Shown here piece by piece: positions 28,090-38,000 of a stretch of 64,000 nucleotides of DNA. Numbering within the stretch: position 1 is the stretch's first letter; each line of letters begins with the position of its first letter. Origin of the DNA: an uncultured Bacteroidota bacterium (lineage in GTDB: Bacteria; Bacteroidota; Bacteroidia; AKYH767-A; 2013-40CM-41-45). Below the pieces are notes generated by a model. The model ran no database searches. It saw nothing but the letters and a program-made list of their open reading frames with translations, and was not told the origin of the DNA. The stretch lies in contig CALMQM010000007.1 in NCBI GenBank assembly GCA_937871435.1, forward strand, positions 1 through 64,000, written 5' to 3'. A program made the position numbers and the translations under genes.

Positions 28090-29559
28090 ATGGTAAAGAA
28101 GATCCTAATTATTTTTTTGGTTTTTCAGTTTGCTTCCATTGTAGTTTATCCACAAGAAATTCAAATTGACAAATCATGGCCTTTGGGTTTGAGTGGTTCT
28201 GGGAATGGAAGAAAGATGTGCAATTTCAATTTTGCAAATGGAATTCCTGTTGTGGATACTGTTTTTAGAAACCAAGGGTTGTACCTTACGGTGGGCTCAG
28301 TCTCAGATTCGTCAGGTCGGATACTGTTTTCTTCCAATGGTTGTTTTTTAATCAATAAGGATAATGATACATTGGATAATGGTACAGGTTTAAATCCTGG
28401 AAATTGTACAGGAATTTATTGTCCAGATGGAATTCCATTGTTTGATGGTAATTTAGTGCTACCGGACCCAGGGAGTATTAATCGCTATTATCTGTTTCAC
28501 CAAACTTGCGATCCAGGATCTGTCTATCCAAGAGAACTTTATTATAGCCTTATTGATTTAACCTTGGATAGTGGAAGAGGTAGTGTCATTAATAAAAACA
28601 CAATTGCACTTACTGGTAATTTGATTGATGGATTTTTGACTGCCACCAAGCACGCGAATGGTAGGGATTGGTGGATTGTTCAACATGAACTCTATTCTGA
28701 TCGGTTTTATTTTTTTCTATTGACACCGGTAGGTGTTCTTGGACCATATATTCAAAATATCGGGCCTATATTTAATAGTGTTGGTGCAGGGGATGCAAGA
28801 TTTAGCACTGATGGAAATTTTCTTGTTTCCGGAAATCAGTATGGAAGACTAAGAGTATTTAATTTTGATAGATGTTCCGGGACAATTTATGGGCAACAGG
28901 ATTTAATCTATCCTTATGGAAATCAAGGTGCGTGGGTTGAGTTTTCAGCTAATAGCCATTACATTTATCTTGTTTCATACCAACATATTATTCAGTATGA
29001 TTTATTGTCATCAAATATCGATTCATCGAAAACAGTAGTAGCTGCATATGATGGATTTATGGATTCTAGCAGAGTCACTTATTTTTTTAAACCGCAACTT
29101 GCTATCGATGGAAAAATATACATTTCTTGCTGGGGTGGGTTACCTTATTTTCATGTGATAGAATACCCAGATCTTCTTGGGCTTGCTTGTCAGGTGGATC
29201 AACACGCTATTCATTTGCCATGTAATATTGCTGTTCCTCCAAATTTTCCTAATTATCGGTTAGGAGAGATTTCTGGGACCAGCTGTGATTCATTGGTGAC
29301 TCAAACACAATTTGTATCGACTGAACTTAGGGAAATTAAATTATTTCCTAACCCATCTAACGGAATTATTAGAATAAAAACGGATTCAAATATTGAACTA
29401 AAAAAAATGATTTTAGTTAATTGTATGGGTGAAAAAATTATAGAAAGAAAAGTTATAGATACTTATTTGAATATTTCTTCTTTTCCACCTGGAATTTATT
29501 TCTTAAGTATTGAAGACAATAGAGGTAATTGGTTTCAACAAAAAATAATTAAGGACTGA
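28090..29559 (+). CDS. T9SS-secreted propeller-like protein, GRDWW family member 2 (489 aa)
   Basis: Signal peptide ends near residue 22 (VVYPQ). It shares with its two paralogues an N-terminal SWPLG segment, CNFNFANG, SDSSG...FSSNGCF, LDSGRG, KHANGRDWWIV, LLTPVG, FNFDRCSG and a PNFPNYRLG ending before a T9SS tail (FPNPSNG). Ordered short beta motifs suggest a propeller. It lies just right of the duplicated element and 234 bp before the next paralogue. Function is unknown; surface location is likely from the sorting domain. Confidence 0.8.
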   Translation: MVKKILIIFLVFQFASIVVYPQEIQIDKSWPLGLSGSGNGRKMCNFNFANGIPVVDTVFRNQGLYLTVGSVSDSSGRILFSSNGCFLINKDNDTLDNGTGLNPGNCTGIYCPDGIPLFDGNLVLPDPGSINRYYLFHQTCDPGSVYPRELYYSLIDLTLDSGRGSVINKNTIALTGNLIDGFLTATKHANGRDWWIVQHELYSDRFYFFLLTPVGVLGPYIQNIGPIFNSVGAGDARFSTDGNFLVSGNQYGRLRVFNFDRCSGTIYGQQDLIYPYGNQGAWVEFSANSHYIYLVSYQHIIQYDLLSSNIDSSKTVVAAYDGFMDSSRVTYFFKPQLAIDGKIYISCWGGLPYFHVIEYPDLLGLACQVDQHAIHLPCNIAVPPNFPNYRLGEISGTSCDSLVTQTQFVSTELREIKLFPNPSNGIIRIKTDSNIELKKMILVNCMGEKIIERKVIDTYLNISSFPPGIYFLSIEDNRGNWFQQKIIKD

Positions 29560-29680
29560 ATTTCGTATCTTCGGTTGTATACTAATTGAAGCTAATTCGA
29601 TTTTTGAATAGTTTTCATCCATTTATTCTTCAAATCAGAATCATCAAGAATTCCTTTGGATAAGGCATATTTTACCTTAC

Positions 29681-29734
29681 TGCTGGGGCAAGTCTTTAAC
29701 GAAAACCTGTGCGCCGGCTGACTTTGCCCAGTGA
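29681..29734 (-). repeat. About 50-bp stem-loop element P5 (inverted copy)
   Basis: Reverse-complement relative of P2 with several substitutions: GGGGCAAGTCTTTAACGAAA on the plus strand and GACTTTGCCC at the right. It sits in the gap between two paralogous genes. Confidence 0.65.
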
Positions 29735-29792
29735 GAAAATATTTATCTTGTTCGTATAATTCTCCTAAAGTGAAAAGCTTATCATTTCCTCA

Positions 29793-31277
29793 ATGAATCG
29801 ATATTTTCTGCTAGCCATTTTATATCTGGTGTCTTTTAAAACAAATGGCCAGGTAATCGCCTATGATTATTCCTGGCCTTTTGGACCCGGGCCAGGACTT
29901 GGTTTAAAATCTTGCAATTTGAATTTCGCTTCAGGCTCTCCTGTGGTTGATACAGTAGATCGAATTATGGCTTTATACGCGACGGTAGGTTCAATTTCTG
30001 ATCAAAATGGAGTGGTAAAATTTTGCAGCAATGGTTGTTTTATTCTAAATTCTGCAGACGATACTCTCCAGAATGGTTCAGGTTTAAACCCCAATAACTG
30101 CACAAACCTTTGGTGTCTGGGTGGTTTGCCATCTAATGATGCCAACCTTATACTTCCTGACCCTGGAAATTCTCAACGTTTTTATCTTTTTCATGCTCCT
30201 TGTTCTCAAATCAATGCAAATCAATTGGAATTTTTGTACTACAGCATAATTGACATGACTCTTGATAGTGGCAGGGGCGCCGTTGTGAATAAGAATACTA
30301 TGATAAATCCTCAATACATTATTGGTGAATTTATGACAGCCACAAAGCACGGGAATGGCCGAGATTGGTGGATAATCTGTCATGGAATGAATTCAGATTT
30401 GTTTTATGAGTACTTGCTAACTCCAACCGGTGTCCAGGGTCCCTTCAATCAACATTGCGGTTGGATTTTTGACAATCCAGGTTGGGGAAATGTTAGATTC
30501 AGTCATGATGGCTCGAAATTAATTTGTGGTAACCAATACGCAAAAATCCGTTTATTTGATTTCGATCGGTGTACTGGTTTGATTAGTGTCAATGTTCAAT
30601 TCAGCAAGCCATACCCGAATGATTTTTGTTTCATTAGCACATCTCAAGATTCACATTTTCTTTATTCGGTAGATCTTGAGCATATTATTCAATATGATTT
30701 AACAGCCCCGAACATTGATTCCACTGGAATCATTGTTGCGACCTATGATGGTTTTATTGCTACTGACAGTCTCCATCATACTTACTTCTCCGCACCTCAG
30801 TTGGCCGTGGACGGAAAAATTTATTTCCCGGCATATGGTGGAACGAATTTTATGCATGTTATTGACCAACCGGAGCAGCAAGGGCTTGCTTGCAATGTAA
30901 TTCAGCATGCAATTGAACTTCCCTGTGCCCTAGGCTTTCCACCGAATTTTCCAAACTACCGGTTGGGAGCTTTAACTGGCAGCACATGCGATAGTCTGGT
31001 AATTGATGGAATTACTTCCATTCCTGCCTCCAATCTTTTTCACATTTATCCCAATCCTGTTAAAGGTGGGCAGTTGACTATTTCATACCCTCAATTGAAG
31101 CAAGATACCAGGATAGAAATTTACAATTTGTTCGGTAGCAAATTGAATGAAACAATATTACCAGTTGGTAGCTGGAGTATGAAAATAAGTGCAGAAAATT
31201 TATCAGTAGGGGTCTATTTTGCTTGCATTCGAAATTCGAAAATTAACGAAGTGATAAAATTTTTTGTAGCTCAATAA
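29793..31277 (+). CDS. T9SS-secreted propeller-like protein, GRDWW family member 3 (494 aa)
   Basis: Signal peptide at residues 1-19 (ending KTNGQ). Same motif order as the 489-aa protein: DYSWPFG, CNLNFASG, FCSNGCF, LDSGRGA, KHGNGRDWWII, LLTPTG, DFDRCTG, PNFPNYRLG, then a T9SS tail (YPNPVKG). The near-collinear match points to tandem gene duplication. No catalytic residues are apparent. Confidence 0.82.
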   Translation: MNRYFLLAILYLVSFKTNGQVIAYDYSWPFGPGPGLGLKSCNLNFASGSPVVDTVDRIMALYATVGSISDQNGVVKFCSNGCFILNSADDTLQNGSGLNPNNCTNLWCLGGLPSNDANLILPDPGNSQRFYLFHAPCSQINANQLEFLYYSIIDMTLDSGRGAVVNKNTMINPQYIIGEFMTATKHGNGRDWWIICHGMNSDLFYEYLLTPTGVQGPFNQHCGWIFDNPGWGNVRFSHDGSKLICGNQYAKIRLFDFDRCTGLISVNVQFSKPYPNDFCFISTSQDSHFLYSVDLEHIIQYDLTAPNIDSTGIIVATYDGFIATDSLHHTYFSAPQLAVDGKIYFPAYGGTNFMHVIDQPEQQGLACNVIQHAIELPCALGFPPNFPNYRLGALTGSTCDSLVIDGITSIPASNLFHIYPNPVKGGQLTISYPQLKQDTRIEIYNLFGSKLNETILPVGSWSMKISAENLSVGVYFACIRNSKINEVIKFFVAQ

Positions 31278-31423
31278 ACGAAACTCATGCATCTGTCTGT
31301 CAGCTCCCTCTTTTTTCGGACCATTTAAAAATGGAGTATTTTAGGAAGAAAATTCTTTATCCAAAATTTGATAAGCAGGGATAGAAGTATAAGCTTTCAC
31401 CTATATTTTGGCCAAAGCACTGA

Positions 31424-31583
31424 GAAGTAGTGCAAGTGTAAGTTTCAAGTGTAGTAAACTTTTAATTAAAACTTTCACTTACATTTTAATTTGCATCAAT
31501 TCATTGAGGTGTAGTGTAAGTGTATGTTTAAGTATCAAGTATTTTAAATTTAAAACTTACTATTACATTTCCACTTACACTTT
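31424..31583. repeat. Decayed hairpin arms of the four-helix-bundle element
   Basis: Alternating AAGTGTAAGT / ACTTACA-type blocks with AAGTTTCAAGT-like spacers resemble the hairpins of the 24-28 kb element but carry many substitutions and no gene. It is probably a relic or a deletion product. Confidence 0.55.
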
Positions 31584-31651
31584 CTGTATGTTCTAAATTA
31601 AAATCACTTGTTTTCAGTTTGCCGACAATTTAATTTTAAAGTTTTATAACT

Positions 31652-31700
31652 GGTCATGTCTGCCGGCTCAATGGCTTTCGTTTTAGATCTGACTCAGCGG
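31652..31700. repeat. About 50-bp stem-loop element P6 (degenerate)
   Basis: Retains GTCTGCCGGC, GGCTTTCGTT and GACTCAGCGG at the same spacing as P1-P4. It follows the decayed hairpin arms just as P1 follows hairpin 3 in the intact element. Confidence 0.55.
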
Positions 31701-31870
31701 AAAGTAAATGAGTGAGGGGAAAGGCGGAGGAAATGATCTGGTCTATGCAGTGAAAATTGTTCATGATTTTTTAACCTGTTTTCAGATCCTTTTTGATTGC
31801 TACTGATCGTGCATAAAAGCTTTTAAACATTTCACCTCAAATGAGTTTTTAAAGGCTTTCAAAAGAAAAT

Positions 31871-31888
31871 TTGTTCTCATGGGAACAA
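31871..31888. promoter_or_regulatory. 18-bp near-perfect palindrome, possible operator
   Basis: TTGTTCTCATGGGAACAA is self-complementary except at one base pair. It ends 17 bp before a -7 box, within the promoter window, as expected of a dimeric repressor or activator site. Confidence 0.35.
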
Positions 31889-31905
31889 TTCAAGGTGGGA
31901 ATAGC

Positions 31906-31913
31906 TATATTTG
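31906..31913 (+). promoter_or_regulatory. -7 box upstream of the 2284-aa protein gene
   Basis: TATATTTG matches TAnnTTTG. If used, it implies a leader of about 175 nt before the ATG at 32094. Confidence 0.4.
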
Positions 31914-32093
31914 ATCAAGTTTTTAAGTCTGTTCACTGAATAATTTTAACTTTTGCCTTCATATTAACTACTATTATGTTAAATTTGAAGGGTTCTAAAT
32001 CATTCTTATAGTCAGTTCAATTGCCTGAATACCAATGTTTAGTATAAGTTTTCAATAGTCTCTCCAGTCTATTATTTCCAATAATTACTTAAA

Positions 32094-35000
32094 ATGAACA
32101 CACACAAACAAAGTAAGCACGCTGTGAAAAGCTATGTCCTTTTCATAGCGATGATTTTATCAATTTCATTTCAATCTTTTGCCCAGACTCTTCCTATTTC
32201 GGATTTCGTGATTTTCTCCGGGAATGGAGGTAGTGGGACTACCAGTCCGCCTTCGCCCGGTTATGGAGTTCAAATGGGGGCTTCCACAACAGTTAGTGGA
32301 GGTTCTATCGGAGCTTATAGCCTCATTCAAAGTACAGGCAACGCATCCATCGGTGCAAATGTGTATTCAGATGGAAAGGTCACGATTGCAAACAGCAATG
32401 TGATCAGCGGTAAAATTTCAGCCAGGAATTCATCGAATCTCACAGGGACAATTTTGTCTGTTGGTTCGAGTGCGAATTTGGGAGGAGACATTGATGTTAA
32501 AGGAAATATTGTTGTTGGCGGAGGAACCGTTTCCGGCAGAGTGACTCATCCCAGCGGAACAACTTACACAGGACCAAATCCTGCCGGAGGAAATATCGTA
32601 GGAACACCTACACATCCTGTGTTACCGTCTTTGCCTGCCATTACCGTTTTCCCGGCAGCAGGTAATAGTAATATTTCATCTACCACTACTTTATCTCCGG
32701 GTAATTACAAAAATCTGACCTTGAGCGGAAACAAGACCATTACTTTCAACGGGCCCGGTGTGTATGTATTCAGCACAATACAATGTTCAGGTAGTTCGAA
32801 TAATTTCGTCTTCAATTTTAATAATCTTACTTCCGGAAATTTCTACATCTATGTTCATGGTAATGTAGATCTTGGAAAATCCAACGCTTCCATGACGAAT
32901 GGAGGAAGTGCTTCACGCATTTATTCCGAAACACATGGAACAGGATCCGGTTGTTCCATCAGCAATGTTGCCTGGCTGATTGCCAACGGTTCTTCCGGTG
33001 GTGGTTCCAAATGGCTGGGTACTGTTTATGCTCCTTATGCAGCAATCAATATCGGTTCCGGTACTGGTAACAGCCAGGTAATTGGCGCACTCTACAGCGC
33101 AACTCAGGTGGCCGTTCAGTGCGGCGTAACGATTACTTACGCTCCTTTCATCACGTGCTCAAGTCCAAATGCCAATGCAGGTCCTGACAAAATATTAACC
33201 TGTTCAACTCCTACATTGCAATTGTCAGGTTCTTCCACAACATCAAACGTGACCTATGCCTGGTCTGCATCGGGAGGTGGAAATATTTCTTCCGGCGCGA
33301 CAACAGCTACTCCCACAGTGACCAGTGCCGGGACATATACACTGACAGTAACTACAGCATCCGGTGGATGTACTGCAACAGATATTGCAGTTGTCAGCAG
33401 CAATATGACTGCGCCTGCAGCGAATGCAGGACAGGATGTAGCATTCTGTGCAGGAGGTAATGCCGCACTCGGAGCTGCATCTGTGAGCGGTAATTCGTAT
33501 GCATGGATTCCTTCAGGTGGACTGAGCAATAATGCAATTTCAAATCCATCAGTTAGTTCTTCCATTGCCGGAACAACCGTATATACATTAACGGTTACCA
33601 ATACTGCGAACGGATGTTCTGCAGTGGATCTCGTTTCTGTTACAGTGAATGCTTTGCCTACAGTGAATGCCGGATCATACAATCCGGCCTGTGGAGATGC
33701 TTCTCCAATTTCCCTGAGTGGAAGTCCGGCAGGAGGTATATTCAGTGGTGATGGAATTTCCGGATCCACTTTTGATCCTGTTAGTGCCGGTCCGGGATCT
33801 CATGCGATAACGTACCAATTTACCGATGCCAATAATTGCAGCAACAGCGCGACAACGAATATTCTGGTTAATGCTCCGCCAATTGCGAATGCAGGAAACG
33901 ATTCAGTGGTTACCTGTCCGGATCCGATTGCCGGTCTGAATGGTTCATCGAATATTCCCAATGCACACTATGCATGGACCAGTTTTGATGGTGGAACATT
34001 TGACAGCGGTGAAAACACTGCCACTCCTCAAATCAATGGAGAAGGTACTTTTGTATTAACAGTAACAGATCCCACCAACGGATGTACTGCAAGAGACACT
34101 GCTGTAGTGACACGTGTTCAGTGTATTTTCCCTTATTATCCGCCGCCTGATGGTGGTAAAGTGTACGATGTAATTGGTGCAGAATTGAATTCTTTATTCC
34201 ACAATTTCGGATCTATCAATACTTCGGCAAATGACATCTTCGTTCTTGATCAGGACAGCGTTTACATTGAAGTAATCGCAAGAGACGGACAATATGCAAC
34301 CTTGTTGTCGATGCTTACTTCGCCTCAATACGGAATGGTTGATCTGATTGATAACAGTAATAATACTCTTATCATTTCAGGAAAATTCCCTGTTGCACAT
34401 TTGTTGAGTCTTGACAGTTTGCCGATTGTTCAGTACATCGATTACGCCAGACCATTATTCCCTGCTATTACCAATGTGGGAGTATATAATACCGGCGGTG
34501 ATCTTGCACAGCATTCTGATTTCGCAAGAAATGGATTCAATGTTCAGGGGGAAGGAATTAAAGTGGGGATCATTTCTGACAGTTACAATACTATTCTCGG
34601 AAATCCCGAAAATTCAGACGTCATAAACGGAGATTTACCGGGTGTAGGAAATCCGGATGATTCTGATCCGGTGCAAGTGTTGCGTGATTATCCTTACAGT
34701 CGTTTATCGGATGAAGGACGCGCAATGGTTCAAATCGTTCATGACATCGCACCCAAAGCGGACCTAGCTTTCAGAACCGGATTTATCAGTGCCGGTGATA
34801 TGGCACAGGGTATTCGTCAGTTGAAGCAGGAAGATTGCGACGTGATTGTAGATGACGTTACATTCATCACTGAACCGTTCTTCCAGGACGGAGTAGTGAG
34901 CCAGGCGGTTGATGAAGTCGCTGCTCAGGGCGTTTCTTATTTTTCTGCAGCGGGAAATTTCGGAAGCAAATCGTATCACAATGTCTTTAATCCTGCACCG

Positions 35001-38000
35001 GCTCCTGTTGGAGTAACAGGAATGGCGCATGATTTTGGTGGAGGAGATATTTTCCAAAGTCTCACATTGGTTCCGGGAACTTATACCATTGTATTGCAAT
35101 GGCAGGACTCAATTTATTCCTTGTTCCAGACTGCAACCGGTACACAAAACGACCTTGACTTCTACCTTACCTATGATAATGGAAAGACTTTATTTGGATT
35201 CAACAGAAACAATTTAGGAGGAGATCCATTGGAAGTACTTCCTTTCAACGTGACTGCAAATACAACAATTAATCTCATGGTTGTTCGTGCAGCCGGAACA
35301 CAAAATGTAAATTTCAAATACATTGTGTTCAGAGGAAATCTCACGATCAATGAGCATCCATCCAATTCATCTACTCTGGTAGGTCAGGGAAATGCAAATG
35401 GAGCGATGGCAGTAGGCGCAGCCCGTTACACCAAAACTCCTGCTTACGGAATTTCTCCTGCTCAGATGGAAACATTTTCGTCGACAGGTGGAACACCGGT
35501 AAACGGAGTTGTAAGAGATAAACCTGATTTCACAGCACCTGATGGCGTGAACACTTCTGTCAATTTCAACAGTCTTGATCTGGAAGGTGACAACCTGCCG
35601 AATTTCTTCGGAACCTCCTGTGCCGCGCCACACGCTGCGGCCGGAGCAGCCTTGTTGCTCAGCGCGAAAAAGAAATTTTACAATACCACAATTATTCCGG
35701 ATAGCATGCGCGCACTGCTGAAAAGAACAGCAGTGAATATGGGTCAACCCAGCACTGTTTCAGGTGCGGGATTAATTGATATCGGCGCTGCCATGCTAAC
35801 AATGGCTGCTCCGACTCCGGTGATCAATTCACTGGATGTTCCGGGAGGAATTACTGCCGGGGCAGTTCAGTTTGTCGTAACGGTGAACGGAAGTTTCTTC
35901 ACTACACAATCCAAAGTTTTGTTGAGAGGAGCTCCTCTGCCTACCACTTTCGTTGATGGAAGTCATGTGATTGCTACTGTTCCTACATTCTCCGGTAATC
36001 CAGCTATTCAGGTACAGACTCCATGCATTACACCATCCTGTACTGATGGAGGAATTTCCAATGCTTTGTATTTCTTCTCTCCAGTCAAGAAGAATGTTGT
36101 GGTAACTGCGGATAACAAAACTAAAAAGTACGGAGAAGTACTTCCTCAGTTTACTTCTTCTGTTACCGTAGACGGAGTTCCACTTGCTTCCACACCTTTC
36201 AGTACTACTGATCTGGGATTGGACGGACTCGGATATTTGTGTCCCGCAACAAACACCAGTAATGTAGCTGTATACTTCATCCGTCCGATACTGGATACAG
36301 CATCATTAGATGTGAGTTACAAAGAATTGTTCAACTATACTTTTGTTGATGGTCAACTCAATGTTACTAAACTGCCATTGGTGATTACTCCAAAAGATAC
36401 TACTCTCATTTATGGAGATAAAATCGCGGATTTACAATTCAATTATGATTATGATCAAAGCAATATTGATCCCCTTGATCAGCTTACCTTCCTGAACTCT
36501 ATCGAAACAGAACATCAATCCAGTATGGCTAACGCGCTTGCACTGGTGGATGGACGTGTCGTTACCAGTGGTCGTGTTGTTACAAGTGGAGATCTTGTTA
36601 CTCTTAGCATGATAGCCAGCGGTCGTGTTGTGACAAGCGGCCGTGTTGTAACAAGTGGGCGGGTAGTGACAAGTGGTGTGACTGTTACTGATACAATGAT
36701 CATTGTTGATATTGCTCCACAGTCGATCTTTGATTATCAAAACGATTCATCTCAGGCAGTTCTTCAGAGTCCGGGTGCCGGATTACACTCCAGAGCATTG
36801 CTCAATGGAAGAGTAGTAACCAGTGGTGCCGGGGTTGTAAATGGAAGAGTGGTTACCAGTTCTGTTCCGATTGTAAATAGCAGTTCGCCGGGCGATACAA
36901 GCAATCAGAATGTGGTTGTGATTATTGATGAAGGTGATGTGAATGCACCTCCGGGAGATGAACTGGGTGGATTACAATCCATCAATTTGATTACCGGTAC
37001 AACAGTAGGAAACTGGTTAATTGTACCGGGAGCGATGATATCCAATAATTTCGACCTGAGTTATGGCATTGGTAATTTGCACATCCTTCCTGACACACTT
37101 ACTGTAGAAGCAAACGATGAATCTCCTTTGTGTAACAGTCTGCCTGATTTCTCTTCAGAAATCAGCGGATATCATTACGATGATACAGAAGCGGAAGTAT
37201 TCGCGGCATTGCCAACTTATACGGTATTGGATAATCTGAATCAACCGGTGAGTGGAATACCTTCAGGAGGATCGTATACTATTGTTCCGGGGAATGCACA
37301 ATTGAACCCGGATGCGAACTATGTGCTCGACTATGTAAATGCAACTCTTGTTGTTCCATCATTGCTCACTCTCACAGCAACTCCAACTCAACCGAATTGC
37401 TTTGGACAGACAGGAAGCGTTGCTCTGATTGCAAATGGAGGAACACCGGGTTATACTTATGGAAATACTCCTGTGAGCGGATTGAGTAATGGTACATTCA
37501 ATTATTCCGTTTCAGATGGCAATGGTTGTACTGCTTCAGCATCTGCAACTATTACTGTTCCTTCCGCAATTATTGCTTCAACCAGTTCTACTGCTTCTGC
37601 CTGCGGTCTTTCCACAGGAACTGCAACAGTTACAGCAAGCGGAGGCACACCTGGATACACTTATTTGTGGAATCCTGGTGGTCAGACTTCAGCCACTGCA
37701 TCAGGAATCGCTTCCGGAAATTACAGTGTACAAATAACAGATTCGAAAGGTTGTACAGCTACTTCAACCGCTACAGTCGCATCAGTTGGATCAGTTCCGG
37801 TTACACCTGTATTTAATGATTGGGATGGACCGGATGGTGACAACCCAAGTTATGGTGTATGCGGAGGAAGCTCATATGATTTCGAATTGAACGTTATGCA
37901 AAATGTAGTTTCTTTCACATGGACTGCTCCTGCAGGCGCGATCATACGTGATGGTTGCGGTCATTCGGGTAACCCACTTACGACTACCCAGGCAAACTAC

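Larger units (their letters stand above)
31278..32093. other. Repeat-rich intergenic region
   Basis: An 816-bp gap without a credible gene. It holds a decayed relative of the element hairpins (31424-31583), stem-loop P6 (31652-31700), an 18-bp palindrome (31871-31888) and a -7 box (31906-31913), in that order. Confidence 0.6.

Noticed and set aside
33254-33769. 171-codon minus-strand frame
   Set aside because: It lies fully inside the 2284-aa gene, is explained by biased codon use there, and has no recognisable domain.
34160-35770. Canonical subtilisin (S8)
   Set aside because: The GTH histidine motif is absent and the DEGRAM...VDDV...GTS order fits the S53-like type better.
36432-36740. 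Minus-strand frames opposite the GRVVTS repeats
   Set aside because: Repetitive shadow of the real coding strand.
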